Assembly (NCBI GenBank): GCA_963920525.1
Contig: OY986439.1
Span: forward strand, 30,948,319-31,012,318
Reading direction: 5' to 3'
From: Dichetophora obliterata
Taxonomy: Eukaryota > Arthropoda > Insecta > Diptera > Sciomyzidae
Length of the DNA: 64,000 nucleotides
Numbering within the stretch: the stretch's first letter is position 1; each line of letters starts with the position of its first letter. The notes below the pieces were generated by a model. The model was not told where the DNA came from. It saw only the letters and a program-made list of their open reading frames with translations, and did not search any database. The position numbers and the translations under genes are program-made. Shown here piece after piece: positions 47,257-57,600 of this stretch.

Positions 47257-47579
47257 GGTTCTTTTCACTTTCTTTGTTTTTTTCCTACATTTAAGAATTA
47301 TGGAAAACTAAGAATCCATAAGTAAATTGTAGAAAATGTGGAATTAAAGGACAGGAACAACTAAGCGCTGGAAATGCTTGCCGAGGTTAGGGCATAACAC
47401 TATCCTCGCCTAAAAAGCAATAAAAATAGTCTTTCACGCTTGCTTCGCCTAATCAATAATAATTCACGTATGGTTTCAATCAATGCCTCTAAATAGACCA
47501 AACCTTGTTTGTATAAGGCGCATGCCTTGGTTCTTCGATCTTTTTTAAAAAAAATAAAAAAAAGTATAGCTGGATGAAA
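47257..47579. other. Non-coding DNA after the tRNA-like sequence
   Basis: It could be the body of a tRNA-derived SINE. No coding frame is supported. Confidence 0.35.
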
Positions 47580-48262
47580 AAATAGATTTTTAGCCATAAC
47601 TTTTGATTGGAAAGAGATATTGGGTTACATTTTTCACATAAATTATTTTTGAGACTTGACTTTTTTTAAAAAATATAAAAACAACATTTTGGAAAAAATA
47701 AATTTCGCGAAAAAAATCAAAGGGTTGTGTTTTGAGGACAAAAACAGTCAAATAATTTTTGCGTTTAGCTGGAAGAATTTTTGCAAATTAATGTTAAATC
47801 ATATGAAAGGTAGCCAGATGTGCAATTTTTAATTAATTTCATTTTTACAACAAAAACAATGATGTATACACTAACTAACGGTACAGTTAAACCTATTTTT
47901 GTGCTTTTATTGACTTTTGAACAAAAAAAATTCGAATGATTTTTTTTAATGGACAGCGGAGATATTTGCATCAAAAGACCAAACTTTGGTACTCATGTAG
48001 TTTTTTTCTCATTCTTAGGTAACGATGTTTTATGAAAAAATCGTTGTATTGAAAATTTATGCAATTTTGAATATATGTTAGTGTTTTTGATGTCAAAATA
48101 ACAAATTTTTTTAATCTTTAATACACAAACAACTCCGATACTAAAAAGTATTATAATTACAAAATTATCGTTGAAAAATTTCGGAGGAAGGTGGCAAAAA
48201 CCAAGTATCTAGAATGCACTTAACATGTATACCTAGTTTGAGCGAAATCCCTTGAGCCGTTT
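47580..48262 (-). repeat. Dispersed repeat, copy B (inverted partner of 36953-37720)
   Basis: On the minus strand it begins GGCTCAAGGGATTTCGCTCA at 48262 and follows copy A to about 47580. The homology ends on both copies near AAAAGTTATGGC and a T-rich block. Confidence 0.8.
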
Positions 48263-48408
48263 GATTTGAATTTGGAATATGTCTCTCACATGACGTACAG
48301 CAGTACATCATTTAATTTAGAGTGGGAAAAGAAAACTATAAGTTTTTGCTTCAAATGAGCTACGTTTTCTTGCAAAGTTATGTGAGCTTCAAACGATTAG
48401 GATTTTTT

Positions 48409-48600
48409 CATTGATTTGTTGCTCAACATTTTACAAGAACTATTATATGACTTATTTGCATTGCTTCAAAGGATTTATTTTTTGAGCCAGATTTTGCAAT
48501 AGTCTTTTTCATGCAGCCCCAACCAACACTTTAACAAACTATTCAAAATAAAAATTTATCTAAAGAGCACATTTCTATGCATTGAATGAAAAATATTATA
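48409..48600 (+). repeat. Direct duplication, first copy
   Basis: It shares GCTCAACATTTTA, 'GCAGCCCCAA' followed by 'CAACACTTTAACAAACTATT', and TCTATGCA with 51148-51350. Identity is about 75-80%. Confidence 0.75.
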
Positions 48601-51147
48601 TTTTTCATTAGCTTATTCATAAAAAATGAAAAAAATGAAAATTTTTTTTAAAAGAAGGCATTTAAACTCAGGCTGGGTAGCGCTAGTACTTACATATCTA
48701 AAACAAAACGAAATTGTTTTCAAGCCATGATACAAAATTCGACCTAATTTTTGGTTCACTAACGAAATTCAAATGAAATAAAATTGAGTGCTGGCACATT
48801 TAAGTGGTAGTTTAACAGAATATCAATCTACTGAAGTTAATTTGTGTTCTTGTTCCCTTACATTTTTGTTGTTACAGCAAGTGAAAAAATTTGATTGCGT
48901 TCAAAAGTCACTTGTTTTTGTATTGTTTATACAAAGTTTTATTTCAATAAAAGAAAGTTTGCAAATTAAGAGCCAATTGAATTTAAAAAACCGATTGAAC
49001 ATATCCAGGGAATCAATACATTTGACCCAATTGAGCCATTAGCTGGACATCATTGTTATGAAACAAAGCATGCATAGAGAAAGTAAAAAAAAAAATAGCC
49101 AGACAGTCAGAGAATTGCGCTGCAACATAGTTAGGTCAGCTTTAAAAGCCAACATTTGGCATTTTGCTCAAAAAGGGTATCAAAGAGAGAATTTGAAATA
49201 TGGCCAAATACTAAGATAGTGGCTAGTAATAAGTTTCAATAACATCGCTGTTGTTGCTTTCCTAATATTTTTCCCATATAAGCTTTTTAAAAATAAGTTT
49301 TAACTGCGAGACTTTTGCCCCGAGTTATCTAAAGCAATGATTTATTGCTTTGATTTTTGACACACATCGAGCGCGATTCACCAGCGTACTGAAAATTTAG
49401 TTTTTTTTTTAGTGCAAGAAAAATCTTTTAAGAGTTTCGCTCAATCATTCTGTTTTGACATATACATAAATACTTGAACAACAGATTTGAGCTCTCAGAT
49501 AAAAGGTTTTCTAAGTAAAGTTGACAGCTTTAGAGATATTTCAAGAGTAAGTTTTTGTAATATTTAACATTTTTGCAAAATTTAAGAAAACAAACTCAGA
49601 TTGAAGCTTTAAGCTCTGCAGTATGCTCAAAATAAATCATTCAAAATAGCAAATTTCAACTATAAATCATGTGCTTCATTTTTTTCTGTTTCTTTTTTAT
49701 CATCGTCACACTCATCTCAGGGACAAATTGGAGTTTTGCATTTATTTATGGCGTGGTAGAAAAATTAAAAAGTAACAATATATTTTTTTTTCATAAAAAA
49801 GAATAAATTAAAAAAATACGTGACACTAGGCATCTCTTTTGTGTTTAATTAAAATGTCCTGCAGCGCCAACAAACAGCGAGGGCAAATAAAAAAAAAACA
49901 AGATTACAAAGCAATTGAATTTAAATAAAATTAATGAACCCGCATCAAGCTTGAAAATAAAAATTGAATAAAACAAAGCGTTTGACAACAAAGTAACACA
50001 ATTAATTTAAAAATCTAAGCATACTTCCAGGCTGGTATTTAGCCATTGTTAATAACGTTAAGGATTTAAATTTAAGCAAGGCAATCCAGTTTGCCACATT
50101 TGACACATATACAATTATAACATAAAATAACATTGCATACTTTTAAGCGTTGTGCTCTATATGCACATGTTTTCAAATAATAATGCGCAATGCTGTCGTG
50201 CATTTGCATAATAAAGGTCTTGTAGTTTGGTTAAGCTTTTACTCACCACGCTGTTGGTATATAAATAATTATATGTAAATGTGCTGCACATATTTACATA
50301 TTTACACTATTGTCAGCTTGTGCGAATTAAACTAGAAAACCAAAAATTTATTTTGCGGCTTTGTGTAGCTGCGCTTTAGTTTGTTGATTGTAGCAGTTTT
50401 GCTCTACATAACTCCTATTTGCATATCTGTCTGTTTCTTCTTCGCCAGTTGCGTCTCCTGTTTCTGTCTATTCTGGCTCTTTTAACCTATTTATTTTACG
50501 CTATAAAAATATTTTCATAAGAGTAGTCAGTAGTTGATGTTACAAGTGCAGGTCCTGGAAGCTATTGTTACTTTAATTGTTTCTTTAGTTTGATTAAAGC
50601 ATTCACGCATGCAGTAAATCTGCTTTTTTAAATGCGCCTTTAATTATAACTGGATTTTTGTTATTATAACTATGAAGCATTTAACTATATATATTACTTA
50701 TAGCTTATGATTAACTGTCAAATTTGAAAATCCAAAAATGACTCACAAAATTTTTACGCATAATGTGGCTACTTTTGGGCATTTTTTTTATTAAATTTTT
50801 TTGTTAAAATTATCCTTTTTGAGCAAAAACCGTGCAATTTTGTTAATACAACGTTACAGGAATGACCATTCCGGAAAATTCAAAGCAAAACTCTTTCAAG
50901 TTTGTAATCCAATATGGATTAATGAAAAAATGTGCAAAGATTTTATGAACTGATACAGCATTGTGTTCTTTCCATCGATGACTCTTTGACATTAAGGCCT
51001 AAAAAGCTTCAGAGCCTATTTCAGTCTTTAAGCTATTCAATAATTGTTTTGATTCTACTTGAATCGATGAGCTATTCAATACTTTTTTTAGCTACATCTT
51101 CTTATCCTTCACTTAACTTCAAGTAGATTATACTCAAACGAATTGGA

Positions 51148-51350
51148 TTTTTCCATTGATTTGCTGCTCAACATTTTATCAACATTCTGAAGGACTATTA
51201 TGTGACGCATTTGCATAGCTCCAAAGAATTTAATTTTTAAGCCAGCCTTTGAAGTTGACTTTTTCCTGCAGCCCCAAACAACACTTTAACAAACTATTCA
51301 AAACAAACATTTATCCTTAGAGCATTTTTCTATGCCACACATTTGTCAAA
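51148..51350 (+). repeat. Direct duplication, second copy
   Basis: Same orientation as 48409-48600, 2.7 kb downstream. No terminal repeats or target duplications are seen, so it may be an old dispersed repeat or a local segmental duplication. Confidence 0.75.
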
Positions 51351-52156
51351 GATCCTTTTGAAATATTGTTTTTTTGCTGCATATAAACAAACGAACACAA
51401 ACAAAGACAGTAAAGAATCTCTTTGATGACTGCAACAGCGAATGGTGTAGAATAAATGTACGTACGCCTTCTGTGCACTCACGATGACACTCCTTTTTTT
51501 AGTTCATTGCAGTTTGTGTATTTTGCTGTATACCTATGAATGTGCACATCTGTAACAGTGTCTGTGAACTGCGTCTGCCTTTGTCTTAATTGGATGCAAG
51601 GTACTCACTTTAATCAGTTCAAGTCTGGCTGTTGATATCAATTTCGATATCAAAGCGCAATCCAGCAGCACAGAGAGAAGCCTTGTCCTTAAACTAAATA
51701 AATGAATCTGTCAGTTACTGAAGCAGTGTGCGTTTGTGTGTGTTTGAGTGGTTGAGTGATGTATTGGATACATGCGCGTACGCAGGGGAGGATTTTGGGG
51801 GTTAAAACCCACCAAAATGAACAAATTTTAATGAGGACCGAGTGCGAATCTCAACACAAAATGGCAGCCGTTGTATGTTTATGGTCACGACAAAGATCAT
51901 TGGAAAAAAAAAATAAAAAGACTTAATTTAAAACATTTTTTTTAAAAAGACTATAATAAAAAAAAAAAAATTATATAAGAAAAAATTTTTTTTTATATAA
52001 CACGTTTTTGAAATGCACTGAAAAGTATTAAATAATTTCTCCTAGAGTGGGGGCTTTTAGTTCTCCTAAAAACGTGGAGCGCATCACTGAAATAGTTCAA
52101 TAAATATTAAAACTTAAGCAAACAAAAAAAACAAAATCGAAAAAAATTCATTGATA

Positions 52157-52225
52157 TTGTTGAGGCTCGAACTGACAACCTTACGATTATAAAGCAAGCG
52201 CCCTGTGCTCTAAGCTAAAGAACTC
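52157..52225 (-). other. tRNA-Ile(UAU)-like sequence (pseudogene or SINE head)
   Basis: The minus strand shows TTTAGCTTAGAGCACAGGGC (box A region), CTTTATAATC (loop with anticodon UAU) and CAGTTCGAGCC (box B). The acceptor ends do not pair well. A second similar sequence lies 230 bp away, so this is probably a tRNA-derived repeat rather than a tRNA gene. Confidence 0.6.
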
Positions 52226-52387
52226 ATAAAGAAATATATTCTAAATAGCAATAAATCAAACTTCTTTCTTATAAAATAAATAAAAATGTTTTATTTAAAC
52301 TTTATTTTTCAATTTTTTTTTTCACCTTCAGTGATGAATTTTTGAAAATTTGAATTGGTGTTTTTAAAAAAAAAAGTCCATCCACAT

Positions 52388-52453
52388 TGTTAAGGCTTGA
52401 ACCCACTACCTTGTGGTTATAAATCAATCGCTTTAGGTTAGGAGCTACAGAAC
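52388..52453 (-). other. tRNA-like sequence, second copy
   Basis: On the minus strand TGTAGCTCCTAACCTAAAGC, TTTATAACCACAAGG and GGGTTCAAGCCTTAA follow the same layout as the copy at 52157-52225, including the TATAA anticodon loop. Stem pairing is degenerate. Confidence 0.6.
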
Positions 52454-52777
52454 TCACACGAAAACTTTTCCTAAGTGAGATAATTAATTCACTTCAGTTG
52501 TGAATTTTTGAAATTAAAAAATGTCAATGAGCTTTCCAGTATTTTTGTTTGATTTTTAATATGCATGTATGTATGCATCAATCAATTTCACATTTTAGCC
52601 ACACAAATAAATGTACAGTAATGAAAATAAGTTATTATTGTATTGTCATCCAGTTCTGAGTTACTTTTTAAGTTTCAAAACTATAGCTCATGGGGAAGTT
52701 GGTTAAAAATGGATTCCAGTATTTGTACGGGACAGACATGAAGCGAAGCTAATAAAAACGTGTTAAAATAATATATA

Positions 52778-53245
52778 AAAGTATTCCACAATAAATTTTT
52801 TGTACGTTTTCAAATGCATCTTCTTCTCGCTAGGTGGCATGTTAAAAAAATAGTAACTTTCAGCCGGTGTCAAGATATTTTGGGACCAGTTTATCGGAAA
52901 CAAAAAAATCAAAGTGCATATTAATAAAGGTACTTGTAGCTACAACCGTTACCACAATTGTTAAGTTCAACCCAATTGAAAAAAGTTAGCGTGACTGTTT
53001 TAAAATTATATAATTTTTAACTCTACTGATTCAATAGCGGGAGAAAATTGTAACAAAATTTTATAAATAGTAGTAGTTAAGGTTGTAGCGACAATTAACC
53101 TTATAAATATGCACTTTCCGATAAATTGGGACCAAAATATCTTGACACCGGCTGAAAAGAATTAATTTTTTGATGCCACCTAGCGAAAAGAAGATTCATT
53201 GAAAAAAAAAACAAGAAATGTACTTTGGAATATTGTTTTTATATA
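52778..53245. mobile_element. Foldback MITE, about 468 bp
   Basis: Arms at about 52778-52955 and 53070-53245 are inverted copies sharing CTCGCTAGGTGGCAT, CAGCCGGTGTCAAGATATTT and 'AAAGTGCATATT'. The outer ends (ATATAAAAGTATTCCA and, inverted, ATATAAAAACAATATTCCA) also match. No coding sequence. Target duplication not clear. Confidence 0.75.
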
Positions 53246-53597
53246 TCTAAAGTAAAAAATTTTTAAATCTCTATGTATTTTAGTCTTTTCACAATGAATA
53301 GCAACGCTAGTGGAATTTGTATTGAAAATTTATTATAACTTCACATTTGACGCCATAGCTTCTGAACCCTTGAAGAGCACACTTTCATTTTATATTGTTG
53401 AAAAGGTAATGAAACGTAAAAAAAAATGAAAATAATAAAAATGAAATGAAATAATAATGCCTGTTACTATTATGGTATTAGACTTTTAAATTAACAATTG
53501 GGAAATTTACGGCAGTTTTTCAAAAAATTTAATACTTTTTCCTAAAAAAAGACAAAATAAATTTTCTAATGATATTTTACTTATGACAATAGCGTTT
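53246..53597. other. AT-rich spacer between two foldback elements
   Basis: Nothing further can be assigned. The last 13 bases, GACAATAGCGTTT, are repeated after the next element. Confidence 0.45.
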
Positions 53598-54305
53598 CTA
53601 ATAATTCTAAAAAAATATAATTTTTTTAGAATCATATATAAGCTTAATGCCAATTAAGTTCATGAAGCAACAGGTTGCAACAACAATAAGTTCTTTGCAG
53701 AACAAACCACCAAGCAGACTAGACAGCTGTTTCGTTGATAGCTACATCAACTCATCAGTAGTCTTCTGTGGCTTCTGCAGTACCATCCACTTTGATAAGC
53801 TTATACTAACATCTTCTGTTAAATTAAAACAGAATTATGTGCTGTATGTCGCCTTTCAAAGCAATGTTTTTCTACTACTTTGCAAAAGCAAAGGTTCAAA
53901 AAAGCGACTGCATTGATTCTGCAAAGACTTGTTTGTTGTGCTCTTTGTTTACTTCTTTATCACGAATCAATCTAGGCTCCAACAGTTCGTTGGTATAAAC
54001 CATAGAAGGCGTGAAGAAGGTTTTTTTGAAAAAAGTTGTTTTATGTGTAGACATAATAACATACTTGTTTTCGTAGGTCGGGCTCGCACCAGTGTTTACA
54101 TGAAAAGTTAATGATGGCATATTTTCATTACAATATTGTTTCTAATAATTCTAAAAAAATATAATTTTTTTAGAATCATATCATCTGCTTGGTGGTTTGT
54201 TCTGCAAAGAACTTATTGTTGTTGCAACCTGTTGCTTCATGAACTTAATTGGCATTAAGCTTATATATGATTCTAAAAAAATTATATTTTTTTAGAATTA
54301 TTAGA
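53598..54305. mobile_element. 708 bp foldback with near-perfect 125-140 bp arms and 13 bp flanking repeats
   Basis: 53598-53730 and 54180-54305 are inverted copies, virtually identical over about 118 bp (for example GCCAATTAAGTTCATGAAGC and CAGGTTGCAACAACAATAAG). The arms begin with a palindrome, ATTCTAAAAAAATATA followed by its complement, which occurs a third time at 54148-54177. Flanks GACAATAGCGTTT (53585-53597) and GACAATAGCATTT (54306-54318) are a 13 bp direct repeat with one mismatch. The core has no recognisable gene. No known superfamily fits both the ends and the long duplication. Confidence 0.75.
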
Positions 54306-54318
54306 GACAATAGCATTT

Positions 54319-54776
54319 AAATTGACTGAGCTACGTTGTCTAAAAAAATCCGCGAAAAAATCTTAAAATATCAAAATCCAAATTTGGTTTTCTCAATAAT
54401 AAATCAATTTAAGAAAAAAGTTGAGCCGATTCGGAGATGTCAGAGCAACTGATATTACACTTTAATGTAAAATGGGCATTTCTAAACTAGCGTTACGGTC
54501 GATTTGTACAAAGAAATATTAAAAGAATTGAATGAAAAAGTCTACTTTTTTAACAGTTTTTTTTTATATTTGCGTAGTAATTAAGTAGAGCTCTATTAAG
54601 TAAAAACAATGGCAACAAGTGACTCTAAGGATCTTAAAATATAAGCAAAAATATGTGCTGGCATAACGTTACAAAAAACGGAAGTAGTTTTTGACTTTGG
54701 GAGAAATTTTCAAAACTCTCCGAATTGAGCAAGATTTTTTGTATACAACTTTTTTTTAGAAGGATTTGAAATAATA
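54319..54776. other. AT-rich non-coding DNA
   Basis: Nothing assigned. Confidence 0.45.
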
Positions 54777-55397
54777 CAGGGTCCGCCAAATAACTTTTGG
54801 CGTACTCTCAAATTTTTTTTTTATTTGAAAGTACAATTTTTCCGGTTAATGGAAAATAATTTCATTCAAATGACTGCCTCGGCTGGCCATGCAGTAGCCT
54901 ACACGATCGGTCCAATTTTTAAGCACATTATCGATTGTGTGCAGCTGTATTTCAACAATGGCTTCACGAATATTGTCCTTTAAAGCGTCAATTGTCTCTG
55001 GCTTGTCGGCGTAACACTTATCTTTGAGGGCATCCCACAAATAATAGTCTAACGGTGTCAAATCGCAGCTCCGAGGTGGCCAAACGACATCAGCTCTGCG
55101 GCTGATAATGCGATCTTCAAAAAACATCGAGTGTAGCTTCGGCTGTGTGGCACGTAGCGAAGCACAGTAGGGTATTGAACCCTGAAAATTGTGATCAAAT
55201 CACCTAGAAGACGGAGGGAATTTTTGACTTTTTTTAGTCAGAATGGGTCCAAAGAAGAAAAAAAAATTTCTGTCCGTCCGCCTGTCTGTCCGTCTGTCTG
55301 CCTATCGACACAATTAAAGCCGTAATTTTGAAGCTATTGTAATGAAATTTGGTATTTAAGCTTGTTTCTAAAATATAAAGACTAGGATCAAAAATGA

Positions 55398-55760
55398 ACC
55401 AAATCGGATGAAAACCACGCCTACCTCCCATACAAAGTGACTTTATTTCAAACGGTAATATCTCCTTAAATTCCACAAAACTTCAAATATCGAATTTTTT
55501 TTTGTGTATAAGCTTTGACAATTAATATCCGCTTCAAGTAAGAAATTTAACCAAATCGGATGAAAACTACGCCTATCTCCCATGCAAAGTGACTTTATTC
55601 AAAACGGTTATATCTCTTTAGATTCCACAAAACTTCATATATCGACTTTTTTTTGTATATGAAGCTTTGATAGTTAATATCCGCTTCAAGTATGAAATAC
55701 AACCAAATTTGATGAAAACTACGCTTACCTCATAAAGTGACTTTATGAAAACCGTAAAAT
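55398..55760. repeat. Tandem array, 152 bp unit, about 2.4 copies
   Basis: ACCAAATCGGATGAAAAC recurs at 55398, 55550 and 55702, spacing 152 and 152. Each unit carries 'CTCCCATACAAAGTGACTTT', 'ATTCCACAAAACTTCA' and 'TTAATATCCGCTTCAAGTA'. Read on the minus strand, 'CTTTGTATGGGAGGTA' resembles the core of the 155 bp array at 420-3320. Confidence 0.85.
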
Positions 55761-55810
55761 CTCTTAAAATTACTTACTTTTAGTTTTTTTTTTGGTAACA
55801 TATCACTTAT

Positions 55811-56561
55811 CCCTGCAGTGTAAGACTAGTCAGCATTAATACATGAGTAGTATTTATACTAGTCAAAACAAACTAGTTTATATTTTGTCACGATTTACTA
55901 GTTGCAAAAGTAGTTTAAACCCAACTAGTTTTTGTCAAGTCACATTAAACCAGTTGTAAAACTAGCCAAAATCAAACTATACTACATATTATCAAAATCA
56001 ACCAGTTCCAAAACCAGTTGGAGCTGGGTACCCCATTGGAACAAACTAATAATAAACAAATTAAAACATATAAAAACTAATTTAAAAACATGTAGTTGAT
56101 AAACTATCTTGAATTATATTAATGCGACATATACTCTCATTTTTAAATGTTTTTATTGCAACTTTGTAGTAGATTAGAACTTAGTTTATGTATACCATAA
56201 ACATGGTATTTCATCAAATAGCTTTAACTTTAGCCTTTAGCTAATATTTTGTTGTAAAAATATATGTTCTTTGAACCTATGAACTATTGAAAAAATATGA
56301 ACCTATGAACTAGTTTTAATTCGATAATTACTATATTGGTTAAAAACTAGTCACAACCCAACTAGAATTTTACTTTACATAAAAAATGAGTTGTTAACTA
56401 GTTAAAGCCTTATCTATAGTAAGACAATTGTCTTTTCCAATGACATCACTACGTAAAAAATACCAGTCGGTTCTATGAGAATAGGACATAAATCGAACTA
56501 GTTGTTGGATATTTCCAACTAGTTGTTGACTGGTATAAATCTAGTTGATTACACTGCAGGG
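55811..56561. mobile_element. ACTAGT-rich inverted-repeat element, 751 bp
   Basis: The ends CCCTGCAGTGTAA (55811 and, inverted, 56561) enclose a body in which ACTAGT occurs about ten times, plus many near matches. The flanks read ...ATCACTTAT and ATATTTGTTG. The second copy of the surrounding block at about 57449 reads ATCACTTATATTTGTTG without the element, so the insertion boundaries and a 2 bp AT duplication can be read directly. No transposase is seen. Confidence 0.8.
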
Positions 56562-57600
56562 ATATTTGTTGTTAAAAAAAAAAAAGACTTCGACTGAAAA
56601 AATTCACAACTATATGCTAACATACGAGTATGTACCTAAAAACACACATTTTGTAAGCCTAGACGGGAAAAAACATTGAAAATACGAACTGGGGTAATTG
56701 ATAGCAAAAAGTGTGATTACTAATACTAAGAGTCAAGCCTCTTAGTAACGGAATTTATATTTTTTAGTTAACAAACAGTTAGAAAGTATAAAAAGTGTCA
56801 CAAAACCATTTACTTTATGGAACTTTATTTTTTTCCTCAATATTAATGAAATACATACATATGCAATACAAAAATATAGAGCGGTTGTTAAATTTGTTTA
56901 AGTTTTTTATGTTATTAGTTATCTGACATTGAGTTATTAGCAAAAACATCATCATCTTCTTCTTTGTTTTCGTAATCACCATTATCTTTAATATCATAAT
57001 ATTCGTCATTATCTTCTTTTGCGGATTTGAGGAGCTCCACAGCTTCTTTAGGCAAAGTTTGAAATTTTTTCTTTGGCAGCTTTCTTTTAAAATATATTTA
57101 AGGATCTGAAGTGATCAAACACCTATTAAAAATAAAAACAAAACATAAAAAAGCACTAACAAAAGCAACATGAACAAAGCAACGTACACACACAGCACAG
57201 AGTACCTTTACCCCTCCAATAAACAAATAGTTGCTTCGCCACTTGTTGTTAACCTTTATTAATTTATAAAAAAACAAAGAAAACAAAACAAATAAAAAAA
57301 AACAGCAACAACAACAATAGTAACACTAACTTCATGTACACATTTCAAGTTTTCGACTATTACTTGCATATATGTATGTCAATTGCATGGACATGAAAAA
57401 AGTTTTTCTTAAAAACCGCAGAAAACTTGCAAACTTTTTTTTTAACTTATCACTTATATTTGTTGTAACCAAAAAAAAAATATACTTCCACTAAATTGAG
57501 TGGTATTCACAACTATATGCTTACATATGTTCCTAAAAACACACATTTTATAAGCCAGCATGGGAAAAAACATTAAAAATACGAACAGACACTTTTTGTG
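56562..57600. repeat. Direct repeat pair (56562-56690, 57440-57600)
   Basis: 'TTCACAACTATATGCT', 'CTAAAAACACACATTTT', 'GGGAAAAAACATT' and 'AAATACGAAC' occur in the same order in both copies, about 890 bp apart. The second copy also covers the sequence left of the ACTAGT-rich element and thus serves as its empty site. Confidence 0.75.
56915..57090 (-). pseudogene. C-terminal fragment of a TE-like gene with acidic tail
   Basis: A 54-codon reading on the minus strand, FKRKLPKKKFQTLPKEAVEL, passes into an Asp/Glu-rich tail (including NKEEDDDVFANNSMSDN) and a TAA at 56915. An AATAAA signal follows within about 90 bp. The basic stretch, a short 'LPKEAVELL' block and an acidic end resemble the C-terminal layout at 18255-18150 ('LLLPKEVLQFL', then acidic). 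Common ancestry is plausible but rests on a short match. Confidence 0.45.

Larger units (their letters stand above)
48263..52156. other. Host-like AT-rich non-coding DNA with one direct duplication
   Basis: No exon is supported. A block of about 190-200 bp at 48409-48600 recurs in the same orientation at 51148-51350. Near 51780, GCGTACGCAGGGG recalls a hAT end but has no partner. The other short frames in this stretch show no motifs. Confidence 0.5.
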
